A stretch of DNA of 64,000 nucleotides from Cohnella ginsengisoli (GCF_029525555.1 NZ_JAPDHZ010000002.1:1959868-2023867), one strand, 5' to 3'. Numbered from the stretch's first letter, positions 30,070 through 39,013 are shown. Translations and numbers: made by a program. The notes: generated by a model from the letters alone, not told the origin.

Positions 30070-31255
30070 ATGACGACGATCGGACTCGATAGCTTGCAAG
30101 CATCCTTTATGACGAACCCGCTATTCCAGGCCATGACTCGAGACGAGCTCGCGTTGGTCGCAGCCATCTCCGAGCGGGTCGAGCTGCCCGCGGGCACGGT
30201 ATTCATTCAGGAGGGAGATACGGACAAGGCGTTGTACCTCGTGGAAAAAGGAAGCGCGGAGGTGGTGAAGGCGGAGCCGGGCACGGGCGGCTGGCACGCG
30301 TTGGCGACGCTCGGCTCGGGTACGTGCATCGGGGAAACCTCGATTCTCGAGGGAAACGTAGCGCGGACGGCCACGGTCAGGACGGCCGAGCCTTCAGCGC
30401 TGATCCGGATCGATCCCGCACGGATGGCCGGCGACCGCGCCTTCGATCCGGTCCGCATCAAGTTGTTGAACCATGTCGCCGCGTCGCTGTCCGGCAAGCT
30501 CGACGCCACCAACAACATGACCGTCGCCGCGATGAAAAACGAGCTGGAGACGAATAAAGCCCGAATCGCGATGGGCCTTTTTTACCGTCAATCTGCTATT
30601 CATGCTCGGCCTCTACACGCTTGCGCTCAAATCGCTGAATACGCTCGTCATCAACTTCGGCTCGAATCTGATCTCTATCGCGATACTGGCTTTGATGTCG
30701 GCCGTCATGTTCGCCATGATCAAGAAAAGCGGCTATCCGATGAAAACGTTCGGCTTGACGCTGGAAGATTGGCGCGGCGTCCTCTGGCGCAGCTTCCTGA
30801 TGACGCTGCCGCTGCTGGCCGCCATCGCCCTGCTCAAAGGATTCGTGCTGTACATGCATCCGGAGATCGACGACCAGGTGTTCAGCATCATCCCGATCAT
30901 CGAGGGGCGGAAGGTGGACAGCACCTTCTACATTTACGGCTTGGCCTATGCGCTGTTCTGCCCGGTGCAGGAGTTCATCTCGCGGAGCGGCATCCAATCC
31001 TCGCTGCAGAACTTCCTGCCGCCGACCCGAAGCCGTACCTGGATCGCGATCGTCCTCTCGAACCTCATGTTCTCGACGGCGCACTCGCATCTCAACCTCA
31101 CGTTCGCGCTGCTGACTTTTTTTCCCGGCCTTTATTGGGGTTGGATGTACGCGCGCCAGCGCTCGCTGCTGGGCGCCTCCGTCTCCCATATCATGGTCGG
31201 CGTCTGGATCTTCTTCATCGTCGGGATCGAAGGGATCTGGAACGCGCTGTTCTAA
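30070..31255 (+). CDS. Cyclic-nucleotide-binding domain fused to CPBP intramembrane protease-like domain (one +1 frameshift)
   Basis: The restored protein has 394 residues. Residues about 15-140 form a CAP_ED domain with the phosphate-binding cassette CIGETSILEGNVARTATVRT, which keeps the Glu and Arg that contact cyclic nucleotide. The break is T6 at 30578-30583; deleting one base gives MGLFTVNLLFMLGLYTLAL and opens a multi-helix C-terminal half. That half carries CPBP (CAAX protease/bacteriocin-processing) motifs: PVQEFISRSGIQ in place of EExxxR, then STAHSHLNLTF with the His/Asn pair. The first motif has Gln-Glu rather than Glu-Glu. The gene starts 36 bases after the glycosyltransferase, so it may regulate it. 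No cyclase is seen in the window. Confidence 0.8.
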
Positions 31256-31294
31256 TCGTAGGCAGGCTGATTGACGATGCTGGAAAGGCGCGAT

Positions 31295-31934
31295 TCAGTT
31301 CGAGGACAGCAGCCGCCGCAGGGTCGGATCGTCGAACACCCCGGCCACCGTGAACGACACGCAGGGGAGCCTGTCCGACGAGACCACGTCCTCGCCTTCG
31401 TACACGCGGCTTAGCTCCAAGCGATCGCCCTGCAGCAGATGCTGCTCCAGGGTCTGGGCGCCGGGATCCAGAATCCAATACTCCGGCACGCCATGCTTTT
31501 CATAGATTCGCAGCTTGCGGACGCGGTCCCGGTGACGCGAGCCGGGCGACAGAATCTCGACGACCAGGTCCGGCGGCCCTTCGATGCCCCGCTTGGTCAC
31601 GATGTCGGCGCGCTCCGGACGAATGAAGATCAAGTCGGGCTGCACCACATTCGTAGGACTGAGGATGACATCAAGCGGCGCGCTCAAAATGAGATATTCC
31701 GCTCTGCAACCGCTAGCCAGCGTGAACTGCAAATTGTAACTTAAAATTTGATGCGAGGTATTCGGCCCCGGCGACATGAGCTCCAATGAGCCGTCCAGCA
31801 CCTCGTAGCGCAAGCCGTCGTCCGGCATCGCGGCATAAATGTCGTACGTCACCGGCTGTTCGCCGACCCGATCCTCGTGTCCTTTTTTTATCTATCGGTC
31901 CCTTCCTATCTTCCGGTCGTTTCTTCCGATCCAT
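31295..31934 (-). CDS. Uma2-family (DUF820) putative restriction-like endonuclease (one +1 frameshift near the start)
   Basis: The restored protein has 212 residues. The PD-(D/E)XK-like core includes YEVLDGSLELMSPGPNTSHQ, NVVQPDLIFI (active-site Asp) and PDLVVEILSPGSRHRDRVRKL (Glu-x-Leu...Lys). The break is T7 at 31883-31889 close to the N-terminus. With one base removed, GHEDRVGEQPVTYDIYAAMPDD joins to a start at 31934 that has GAGGAGGA 7 bases upstream. Initiating at the internal ATG of MTYDIYAAM would lose the usual N-terminus. Uma2 proteins are widespread in bacteria and have no settled physiological role. It stands alone here. Confidence 0.85.
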
Positions 31935-31951
31935 CCGATCGTCCTCCTCAC

Positions 31952-32000
31952 GGAAAAGCCCCGTCAAAGCGACACGGTTCGTGTTCGGCTCTGACGGGGC
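31952..32000 (-). terminator. Hairpin downstream of the YdhG-like gene
   Basis: On the minus strand GCCCCGTCA and TGACGGGGC form a perfect 9-bp stem with a long loop, followed by TTTTCC. It lies 72 bases after the stop at 32072. Confidence 0.65.
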
Positions 32001-32071
32001 GCTTCCCCGTTTCTTTCATTGATTCGATTATGTCCAAAAATGGAAGACCTGTCAACGATCAATCGATTTTT

Positions 32072-32414
32072 TTAAAGAGAAGCAGAAGCTTGCTTGAGCA
32101 AGTCCGCCAGCTCTTCCGCGTCGACGTTCTGCGTCTTCCCGATCTTGATCGTCTTGCGCTCGGGCGGTCCGCTCCAGGCGTCTTCGGGGAACGCGATGCC
32201 CTTTGCGTTAAAAATCGTGTAGCTTACCGCGTCCTTCGACGTCGAAATGACGGCGGCGTATTTGCCGTTTTTCAGGTAATGGGGCTTTTTTGTACTGCAT
32301 GCGCTCCAGCGCGTCCGGAATGGCCTCCAAGGTAAGCTCCCGCAGCGCATTGCAGCGTTCGGCTTGCCATGGCTCTTTGAGATCGGCGATGAATTGCGTG
32401 ATTTCAGGGTTCAT
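32072..32414 (-). CDS. YdhG/DUF1801-type protein (one +1 frameshift)
   Basis: The restored 113-residue protein reads MNPEITQFIADLKEPWQAER, then IPDALERMQYKKPHYLKNGKYAAVIS, and ends QNVDAEELADLLKQA. This is the fold of the YdhG/DUF1801 superfamily, which includes the Fra/frataxin-like iron proteins. The break is T6 at 32286-32291. Its ATG overlaps the stop of the upstream DGPF protein (ATGA), placing it at the end of that operon. The molecular role is unknown. Confidence 0.75.
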
Positions 32415-32878
32415 GTCGGCAGCTCCTTTGAGCGTGTTTTTTCGTGCAGGTTTCTTAAAGCGCCGATCTGGTCGCGCAGGTCGGCCTCGATGGGGCTCAA
32501 GCCGGCGGCGAACGGCGGCTCGGCCGTCTCGCGAAGCCGGCGCAGCTCGATCCCGCCTTCGCCGAAGCCGTAGGGGTCGGGCATCCTCGCCGCCCAGGCG
32601 TATGCCTCCCGCTCCGAGTCGGCTTCCAGCAGCATGTATCCCGCGACCTGTCCTGCCGCGTCGCCGAACGGCCCTGCCGTCATCGCCGGCGAACCTTCCG
32701 CCTCCGAATAGGTCAGCCGCAGCCCCTCGGCGCTCGGCAGCAGGCTCGCGGTTTCGATCAGAATGCCCGCCTCCTTCATCTCCCGGCAATAGGCCGCGAA
32801 CGCCGCGGCCCGGTCGCTCGCCGGCTCGATCCCCGCTTCGAAGCGCGCATTCGCCTTGATCAGAATCATAAATCGCAT
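32411..32878 (-). CDS. DGPF/YCII-related protein (second copy)
   Basis: This 155-residue protein begins MRFMILIKANARFEAG and has the YCII-type ferredoxin-like fold. TAGPFGDAAGQVAGYMLLEAD stands at the usual DGPF position, here AGPF, and WAARMPDPYGFGEGGIELRRL closes the domain. Its start resembles the other DGPF protein at 35103, which suggests an old duplication. DGPF proteins are the standard genomic partners of ECF42 sigma factors such as the one at 33814. Their biochemical role is not settled. Confidence 0.85.
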   Translation of the reverse strand: MRFMILIKANARFEAGIEPASDRAAAFAAYCREMKEAGILIETASLLPSAEGLRLTYSEAEGSPAMTAGPFGDAAGQVAGYMLLEADSEREAYAWAARMPDPYGFGEGGIELRRLRETAEPPFAAGLSPIEADLRDQIGALRNLHEKTRSKELPT

Positions 32879-32914
32879 GAACGTTCCCCTCCCAGCATGG
32901 CGTTCGACGATGGC

Positions 32915-33721
32915 TCAAGCGAGAAAAAACGACCTCAGCACCGGCGCGAGCGCGTCCATCGATACGTTGTGATTCTGCCTTTCTAACAGACGCGATTCGC
33001 CGTGGGGCACGGCCTTGCCTACTTGCCTGACCGCCTCCTGAAGCGCAGCCGGGCTCTTGGCGCCCCCGATCGCGAGCACCGGCATGCGGACCGAGGCGAG
33101 CCGCGCTGCGGGCAGCGAATAGTCGCCCATGATAGCAGCGTCGTAAGGCAGCGTGTGGGCGACGGCGCGAAGCCGGGGCCAGAACGGCATGATTCGCATC
33201 ATCGTTATCGCAAAGCCAGGCGCGCCCATCAACCGCAAGAAGTATTTGACCGCTTCGTCCCGCTTTCCCTCGGCGATCAAACGTTCAAGTTGCGCCCGCT
33301 GCTGGGCAGGCGGAACCCGGCCCTTTCCGCCTGCCAGATACGGAGGCTCGTACAGCGCGAGCCGAACCATCCCGACGCCGCTCGCCGCGGCCTCAAGCGC
33401 GAGCGCAGCGCCGGAGGACAGCCCCCACACGCGCGCGTCGCCTCCGTTCGCTTCGATGACTGCATCGAGGTCCTCGACTTCCCGCTGGACCTCGTACGTT
33501 TTTTGATCCTCGCTGTCCCCTCGGCCTCGCCTGTCGTAATTGACGACCGTAAAGTCCGGCGCCAGAAGTCCGGCCAGCTTTTGCAGCCCAGGAAACGTCC
33601 GGTAGCTGAACGCGCCCCCCACCAAGATCACTGCCCGCCCTTTGCCGACCGCATCATAGGCGATCCGGGTGCCGTCTTTGGATACCGCAAAGCGTTTCGT
33701 CCGGTTCGAGTCGTTCTTCAT
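32915..33721 (-). CDS. Alpha/beta hydrolase
   Basis: This 268-residue alpha/beta-hydrolase-fold protein has the oxyanion-side motif VILVGGAFSYRTF, VVNYDRRGRGDSED, a nucleophile elbow WGLSSGAALALEAA (Ser near residue 102) and a C-terminal RQNHNVSMDAL that supplies the His. No signal peptide is visible, so it acts in the cytoplasm. It lies between the ECF42-type sigma factor and a DGPF protein on the same strand. The substrate cannot be predicted. Confidence 0.85.
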   Translation of the reverse strand: MKNDSNRTKRFAVSKDGTRIAYDAVGKGRAVILVGGAFSYRTFPGLQKLAGLLAPDFTVVNYDRRGRGDSEDQKTYEVQREVEDLDAVIEANGGDARVWGLSSGAALALEAAASGVGMVRLALYEPPYLAGGKGRVPPAQQRAQLERLIAEGKRDEAVKYFLRLMGAPGFAITMMRIMPFWPRLRAVAHTLPYDAAIMGDYSLPAARLASVRMPVLAIGGAKSPAALQEAVRQVGKAVPHGESRLLERQNHNVSMDALAPVLRSFFLA

Positions 33722-33813
33722 CGTCCATCCATTCCCCGCTTCTGTATGGTCATTGTCGTCATTGTCATTTTCAGGGTCGTCGCGACCGCCGTCTTCCCGA
33801 ATCTCGTATCCGA

Positions 33814-35106
33814 TTAAACCGTCTCGCGCGGGCTTCCATCCTTATCGCCGGCGTCCCGCGCCGCGCATTCGGCCGCGCGGCGGCGCATCAGATCCTGCTC
33901 CCTCAAATTTTGCGTCATGGAGGCAGCCCGCTCGAACGCCGCCCGCGCCTCCTCCATGCGCCCGAGCTTCGCGAGCAGATCCCCGCGAACGCTCGGCAGC
34001 AGGTAATAGCCTTTTAAAGCGGGCTCGTCGGCCAGCTGGTCGACGATCTGCAGCCCGATCGCAGGTCCGAACGCCATCGCGATCGCGACGGCGCGGTTCA
34101 GCTCGACGACCGGCGAAGGCGCCGCGCGCGACAGCGCCTCGTAGAGCGCCGCGATCCGGGCCCAGTCGGTGTCGCCGGGCGTCAGCGCCTGCGCGTGGCA
34201 GGCGGCGATCGCGGCTTGCAGCGCGTACGGTCCGAGCGGACGGCCGAGGCTCCTGGCGCGTTCGAGCGCGGCCAGTCCGCGCCGGATCAGAAGCCGGTCC
34301 CATAGCGCGCGGTTCTGGTCCATGAGCAGGATCGGCTCGCCGGAGGGACCTACGCGCGTCTTGAAGCGCGACGACTGGATCTCCATCAGGGCGACCAGGC
34401 CGTGAACCTCGGGCTCGCGCGGCGCGACCTCCGCCAGCATCCGGCCGAGACGCAGCGCCTCCTGGCAGAGCGTCGGACGGATCCAGCTCCCGCCCGCCGT
34501 GGCCGAATATCCCTCGTTATACATCAGATAGACGACCTCAAGCACCGAAGAGAGGCGTTCTTCCAGCTCTTTTCCCTCAGGCACGTCCAGCTTTACGCCC
34601 GACGCGCTGAGCGTCTTCTTGGCCCGGACGATCCGCTGCGCGACGGTCGGCTCGGGGACGAGGTACGCATGCGCGATCTCGTCCGTCGTCAAGCCGCCGA
34701 GCAGACGCAAGGTCAGCGCGACGCGCGCTTCCCGCGAGAGCGACGGGTGGCAGGTGGCGAAGATAAGGCGGAGCAGCTCGTCGCCGATCTCGCCCGTCTC
34801 CGTTTCCACGTCGTCTTCCGTAAACAAAGGGCTGGCGCGCCCGTACTCCTCGTACTTGCGGTCCCGCAGCTTGTTCCTCCGCAGCAAGTCTATCGCCCGT
34901 CGCTTCGCCGTCGTCATGAGCCAAGCCCCCGGGTTGTCCGGAATGCCCGTCTCCGGCCACCGTTCGAGCGCGATCAAGAGCGCATCCTGCGCCAGGTCCT
35001 CCGCCAGGCCGACATCGCGCACCATCGTCGCCAGGCGCGCGATCAGCTTGGCCGATTCGATTCGCCAGACGGCGTCGATCGCGCGATGCGCGGCCCGGCC
35101 GCTCAT
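33814..35106 (-). CDS. ECF42-type RNA polymerase sigma factor with C-terminal TPR-like extension
   Basis: This 430-residue protein has sigma region 2 (IARLATMVRDVGLAEDLAQDALLIALERWP, PDNPGAWLMTTAKRRAIDLLRR) and region 4 (SREARVALTLRLLGGLTTDEIAHAYLVPEPTVAQRIVRAKKTL). A 230-residue helical C-terminal extension with TPR-like features follows (LVALMEIQSSRF, LYEALSRAAPSPVVELNRAVAIAMAFG). That extension, and a neighbouring DGPF gene, define the ECF42 group; such factors have no classical anti-sigma factor. The start overlaps the DGPF stop (ATGA). It probably directs transcription of its own operon. Confidence 0.93.
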   Translation of the reverse strand: MSGRAAHRAIDAVWRIESAKLIARLATMVRDVGLAEDLAQDALLIALERWPETGIPDNPGAWLMTTAKRRAIDLLRRNKLRDRKYEEYGRASPLFTEDDVETETGEIGDELLRLIFATCHPSLSREARVALTLRLLGGLTTDEIAHAYLVPEPTVAQRIVRAKKTLSASGVKLDVPEGKELEERLSSVLEVVYLMYNEGYSATAGGSWIRPTLCQEALRLGRMLAEVAPREPEVHGLVALMEIQSSRFKTRVGPSGEPILLMDQNRALWDRLLIRRGLAALERARSLGRPLGPYALQAAIAACHAQALTPGDTDWARIAALYEALSRAAPSPVVELNRAVAIAMAFGPAIGLQIVDQLADEPALKGYYLLPSVRGDLLAKLGRMEEARAAFERAASMTQNLREQDLMRRRAAECAARDAGDKDGSPRETV

Positions 35107-35537
35107 GTCCGGCGCGGTCCTTCAAGCTGCTCGCGCAGCGCCTGCTCCTTGGCCAGCATCTCCGGATCCTGCGTCAAATCGGACATGTCGAAGATCTGCC
35201 GCAGCTCGATCTGGCCTTCCCCGTATCCGTGCGGATCCGGCATCCGAAGCGCCCACTCGACCGCTTCTTCCTTCGACTTCACCTCGATCATCGTGAATCC
35301 GGCGATAATCTCCTTCGCCTCGGTGAACGGGCCGTCCGTAATTTTGGGCTTGCCTCCCGCCTCCGGGTAGGAGATCCGAATGGCCGACGAAGTGGGATGG
35401 AGCCCGTCGGCGGCCACCAGGACGCCCGCCTTGGCGAGCTCCTCGTTGTACCGCTGCATCGCCGCGACCAGTTCCTCGCTCGGCATGACGCCCGCTTCCG
35501 AATCCGAAGTGCCTTTGACGATCATCATAAAACGCAT
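35103..35537 (-). CDS. DGPF/YCII-related protein (first copy, ECF42 partner)
   Basis: This 144-residue protein starts at 35537 with AAAGGAGG upstream: MRFMMIVKGTSDSEAG. The signature motif appears as KITDGPFTEAKEIIAGFTMIEV, and WALRMPDPHGYGEGQIELRQI follows. It is the conserved partner of ECF42 sigma factors and overlaps the sigma gene by four bases. It may act as a sensor or enzyme for that sigma factor, but no mechanism is established. Confidence 0.9.
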   Translation of the reverse strand: MRFMMIVKGTSDSEAGVMPSEELVAAMQRYNEELAKAGVLVAADGLHPTSSAIRISYPEAGGKPKITDGPFTEAKEIIAGFTMIEVKSKEEAVEWALRMPDPHGYGEGQIELRQIFDMSDLTQDPEMLAKEQALREQLEGPRRT

Positions 35538-35822
35538 GTGTTTTCCTCCTTTGGATGGGAACCTGCAGCTTCTTCGGCTGTCGTTTCCTTCGCTTTCATA
35601 AACACGACGAACGCCTGACGGCCGAATCGACATGGATTTAAAAAAAATAAAAATAAATGATCGGCGCACGCGACAGATCCGGCAAATTAATCCTATCATA
35701 AAGCATTTGATCGACCGGGGCGATCTCTCTCGCAGCAGTGCCAGCATGATAGATCGACGCAATAGAGCGTTTTGTTTCTATATGAAAACTTCTCGTCGAG
35801 GCGTCGAGGAGGATTGGCGGGT

Positions 35823-35949
35823 TTGTTGCCGATTGGGACTACTTTTGGTTGAATCGCAACGTCATGGCGCAATTGGTTTCTTTATAGAACGCTTCATGGT
35901 GGATGCAGGGACGATTGACGGTTTTTGTTCCCGACTGGGACTACATTTG
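35823..35949 (+). repeat. Pair of 25-bp direct repeats, about 100 bases apart
   Basis: TTGTTGCCGATTGGGACTAC at 35823 and TTGTTCCCGACTGGGACTAC at 35925 are both followed by a TTTG-type tail. There are three mismatches in 25 bases. No hairpin or gene explains them. Confidence 0.55.
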
Positions 35950-36244
35950 CAAGGTTATTGCGTAGTTGAGCTTATGTGCGTTCATCGCCTTCCCTACAAG
36001 AAGCGAACGAAGGTTCCAACGTGAGCCGCGCCTCCCGATCATAGGTCGATCCGTACGCGTCCGGGTCGTCTTGAGCGCGCTTATATGAATTTGCCGATAG
36101 ACGTCGGCGCCTTCCTCTTCCAGTACGCGAATAAGCAAGCCGTTCCCTCCTCAGCCGCTTCTATTCCCTTTTTTAGCCAAATCATCGCATAAAACTTTCT
36201 TTTGGACTCGCTTAGCGTGATTCTAGTTTTAGGCCGCGGAGTGC

Positions 36245-36250
36245 TATAAT
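36245..36250 (+). promoter_or_regulatory. Candidate -10 element of the PPK2 gene
   Basis: TATAAT lies 57 bases upstream of the PPK2 start, in an otherwise GC-rich context. The -35 region at the right distance (near TTCTAG) is weak. The RBS before 36307 is AATCGGAGGA. Confidence 0.4.
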
Positions 36251-36306
36251 TGTAGAAACGAGCATCTGGTCAGTCCCACAATCGAGCGAGAATCGGAGGA
36301 GAGCGC

Positions 36307-37630
36307 ATGGCCGACCGTACCAGGCTTGACCGCAAGCGTCCCGTGTCCCTGAAGGATTTCGACCCCCGCGATACGGGCGATATCGAGAGCAAAGAACAGG
36401 TGGAGGCGGAGATCGAGGTTCTTCGCGACAGACTGCAGGAAGCGCAAGAAAAGCTGTATGCGAGCCGATCGCACGGCGTGCTGATCGTGTTCCAGGGGGA
36501 TGGATTGCAGCGGCAAGGACGGCACGGTGAAAAAGGTGTTGTCCGCGCTCAATCCGCAAGGCTACCGCGCCGAGAGCTTCAAGACGCCGACCGCGGAGGA
36601 AGCGGCCCACGACTTCCTGTGGCGTACCCACAAGCTGGTCCCGCAAAAGGGATACATCGCCTCCTTCAACCGCTCCTATTACGAGGAAGTATTGATCACC
36701 CGCGTTCATGGCCTCATCGATAAAAAAGAAACCGAACGGCGCCTGGCGCATATCAAGCACTTCGAAAAGCTGCTCGCGGACAGCGGCGTGCTGGTCATCA
36801 AGATCTTTCTTCACATTTCCAAGGAGTTTCAGCTGGAGAAGCTGCACGATCGGCTGACCCGCCCCGACAAGCTGTGGAAGTTCGATCCGAACGACCTCAA
36901 GGAGCGGCAGCATTGGGACGAGTACGTCCGCGCTTACGAGGACGTCTTCGAGGCGACCGGCACGAAGCGCAATCCCTGGCACATCGTCCCCGCGGACAAG
37001 CGCTGGTATCGCGATTATCGCGTGCTGAAAATTATTACCGAGGCGTTCGAGTCGCTGGACCTCGCTTATCCGAAAATCGATATCGGGCGTTTCGGGGACT
37101 TGGACCTGGACGAGGAAACGCGGGCCGAGCTGGCGGCCGCCAAGCGCAAAGAAGCCGAAAGCGACGAGCGGCGGGATGTCCCTAATGAGGCAGATGCGGA
37201 AATTCAAGCGACCGGGGCCCGCCATGCAGCGACGGCGGGAGAACAGGCGGCGATCGGCGGCGACGAACAAGCCGACGATAGCGGGAAAGCCGCGCTTCGC
37301 GAGCCTGCGGATGCTGGCGGAGAGGCTGCCGAAGGCGCGACTGCGAACGTTGGCGCGAAAGCCGCGGAGGGCAAAACTCCGCGAGCCGGCAGAAAATCCG
37401 CCGGCGGCAAAACGCCGAATGCCGGCCGGCAAGCGGCGGTCGAAAAACCGGCGGAGGCTGTGGAGAAAGCGTCTACCGGAACGCGAAAGGCTACGGGGAG
37501 GCCCCGCGGTACGCGGAAGCAAACCGTAGCCGAAGGAACGGTTCCGGTGGCGGTTGAGGACGCTCCAAGCGAGCCCATCGCGCCTAAGCCGCCGAGCAGG
37601 CGCGGCCGGAGGCCGAAAGAAAGCGAGTAA
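36307..37630 (+). CDS. PPK2-family polyphosphate kinase with long basic C-terminal tail (one +1 frameshift)
   Basis: The restored protein has 440 residues. The PPK2 core (about 1-265) uses polyphosphate to phosphorylate nucleoside mono- or diphosphates. It has the P-loop GMDCSGKDGTVKKV, SFNRSYYEEVLITRVHG (lid/Walker B area) and HWDEYVRAYEDVF. The break is G5 at 36495-36499, just before the P-loop; removing one base restores VFQGMDCSGKDG. The Cys after MD replaces the usual Ala. Residues from about 265 form an Ala/Lys/Arg/Gly-rich low-complexity tail. It contains repeated AAEGKTPRAGRK / AGGKTPNAGRQ units, and the AT-hook-like elements GRPRGTRK and SRRGRRPK at the end. Ordinary PPK2 enzymes end near residue 280, so this tail is extra and resembles histone H1-like proteins. 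Confidence 0.85.
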
Positions 37631-37635
37631 ACTTA

Positions 37636-37671
37636 AAGAACCTGTCGTGGGCCACGGCAGGTTCTTTGTTT
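37636..37671 (+). terminator. Intrinsic terminator after PPK2
   Basis: AAGAACCTGTCGTG pairs with CACGGCAGGTTCTT (one mismatch) and is followed by TGTTT. It starts six bases after the PPK2 stop. Confidence 0.85.
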
Positions 37672-37721
37672 ATTGGTGGGGCTGCGCGGAGGCAGGCGAT
37701 TGGCCTTGCGCAGCTCTCCGA

Positions 37722-37743
37722 GCCTGCACCGCCTCGTGCAGGC
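37722..37743. promoter_or_regulatory. Small hairpin in the gap before the stress protein
   Basis: GCCTGCAC and GTGCAGGC form a perfect 8-bp stem with a 6-base loop. The rest of the gap (37672-37918) shows no gene. There is no T run. Confidence 0.35.
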
Positions 37744-37918
37744 GATCAGCCCTGCACCAAGAAGCGCCGCCTTACTCGGCAAACCGCCGACGGACAAGCT
37801 TCCGAAAATAAACTGCGTCTGCCGCTTGTCCTACCTGTTATTTCCATTTCCAACATGGTGAAGTATGAGTATTCAGCTGGCGCGGCCAGCGAAAAAAAAC
37901 AGCCTGGAGGCGATTGCG

Positions 37919-38557
37919 ATGCTTACACCGATCGTTGGGACGTTTAGAGACGAACAGGATGTCATTGGCGCGATTGAAGCGCTGAAGGCGGCGGGCTGGA
38001 GCAAGGACGATATCTCCGTGGTCAGCCATAAGCGCGAGGCCGTCCATCACGTGGACACGGTCACCGGCACGAACAGCGCGGAAGGCATGGTCACGGGCGG
38101 CGTGGCGGGCGCCTTCCTCGGCGGAACCGCCGGACTCCTCGCCACGGCAGGCTTGCTGTTCATTCCGGGTCTCGGTCCGCTGCTCGCGGCCGGCCCGATC
38201 GCGACCGTCATCGCCGGCGCCGCCGTCGGCGGCAGCACGGGCACGCTCATCGGCGGTCTCGCCGGGCTCGGCATTCCGGATCGCGAAGCGGAGATCTACA
38301 AAACGTTGGTCGAGCAGGATCATCTGCTCGTCATCGTGAGGGCCGACGACGAGAATCGGTCGCGCGCGGAAAGCATCTTCCAGGCGTACGGCGCCGTAGA
38401 ACCCCGCTCGACACCCGTTTCGTTCGAGCCGACGCCGAAGCAAGATACCGCCCGCGAGCCTGCCGAAGAGATGCGCGTCTACATTAGCGCCAAGGACGGC
38501 GACGTGCAGACGCCCGTGAAGGAATTCGTCGTTCCCCACGAGTCCCGGGAGGTTTGA
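37919..38557 (+). CDS. General stress protein 17M-like (YflT domain)
   Basis: This 212-residue protein starts at ATG 37919 with CTGGAGG upstream. The N-terminus (PIVGTFRDEQDVIGAIEALKAAGWSKDDISVVSH) is the YflT/17M domain. The centre is a Gly/Ala-rich hydrophobic stretch (VTGGVAGAFLGGTAGLLATAGLLFIPGLGPLLAAGPIA) that may insert in a membrane. A second alpha/beta segment (IPDREAEIYKTLVEQDHLLVIVRADD) follows. Homologues are stress-induced, under sigma-B in Bacillus; I saw no clear sigma-B promoter here. It is four bases upstream of a DUF948-like gene and likely co-expressed. Confidence 0.85.
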   Translation: MLTPIVGTFRDEQDVIGAIEALKAAGWSKDDISVVSHKREAVHHVDTVTGTNSAEGMVTGGVAGAFLGGTAGLLATAGLLFIPGLGPLLAAGPIATVIAGAAVGGSTGTLIGGLAGLGIPDREAEIYKTLVEQDHLLVIVRADDENRSRAESIFQAYGAVEPRSTPVSFEPTPKQDTAREPAEEMRVYISAKDGDVQTPVKEFVVPHESREV

Positions 38558-38560
38558 CCG

Positions 38561-38980
38561 ATGCGCGGCAAAAGCGCGGCGCTCGCTTCGGTCTCCCTGT
38601 CCGTCTTCGTCGTCTATGCCGTCAAGACGATGAAAAAGACGATGGCGACGCTCGACGAAGCCAACCGCACGCTGGCGGACGTCAAAAAATCCGCCCTTCA
38701 GGCTACGCATGAGGCTACGGCGTTAATTCACACCGTTAACCGTACCGTTAAGGACGTTAAAGGACGCATCAACACCGTCGATCCGCTGCTCGAGACGACC
38801 CAAGAAGTAGGCGACGTCCTCCACACGATCGCGCATTCGGTGAAGGAAGCGCTGAGTCCGGGCGAGAAGGAAAGCGCCGAACCCGCCGCTGAAGCTCGTT
38901 CGCGGGATATCGCCGGCCGTATCGGGGACCGGCCGGTCCGGGAGGCAGCCCCCGGCGGCCCTACCCTTTATCATAAATAG
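38561..38980 (+). CDS. DUF948-like protein with N-terminal membrane segment
   Basis: This 139-residue protein has an N-terminal hydrophobic segment (ALASVSLSVFVVYAV) and a long alpha-helical, probably coiled-coil region (TMATLDEANRTLADVKKSAL to VLHTIAHSVKEAL). A disordered tail follows. Bacterial DUF948 proteins have this layout and are annotated as general stress or membrane-associated proteins. It follows the YflT protein by four bases. No enzymatic function is apparent. Confidence 0.7.
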   Translation: MRGKSAALASVSLSVFVVYAVKTMKKTMATLDEANRTLADVKKSALQATHEATALIHTVNRTVKDVKGRINTVDPLLETTQEVGDVLHTIAHSVKEALSPGEKESAEPAAEARSRDIAGRIGDRPVREAAPGGPTLYHK

Positions 38981-39013
38981 CATTCTTACGTTAACCGCGA
39001 TGCGCCGCCCGCC

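Larger units (their letters stand above)
35538..36306. other. 769-base intergenic region
   Basis: I see no gene with an RBS or recognisable family here. A plus-strand open frame (35632-36024) lacks an RBS and has no familiar motif. It contains two copies of a 25-bp element (35823-35847 and 35925-35949) that differ at three positions. The right end holds the PPK2 promoter candidate. The left end should hold the ECF42-operon promoter. Confidence 0.5.

Noticed and set aside
35632-36024. 130-residue open frame on the plus strand
   Set aside because: No RBS, no recognisable motif, and composition typical of chance translation.
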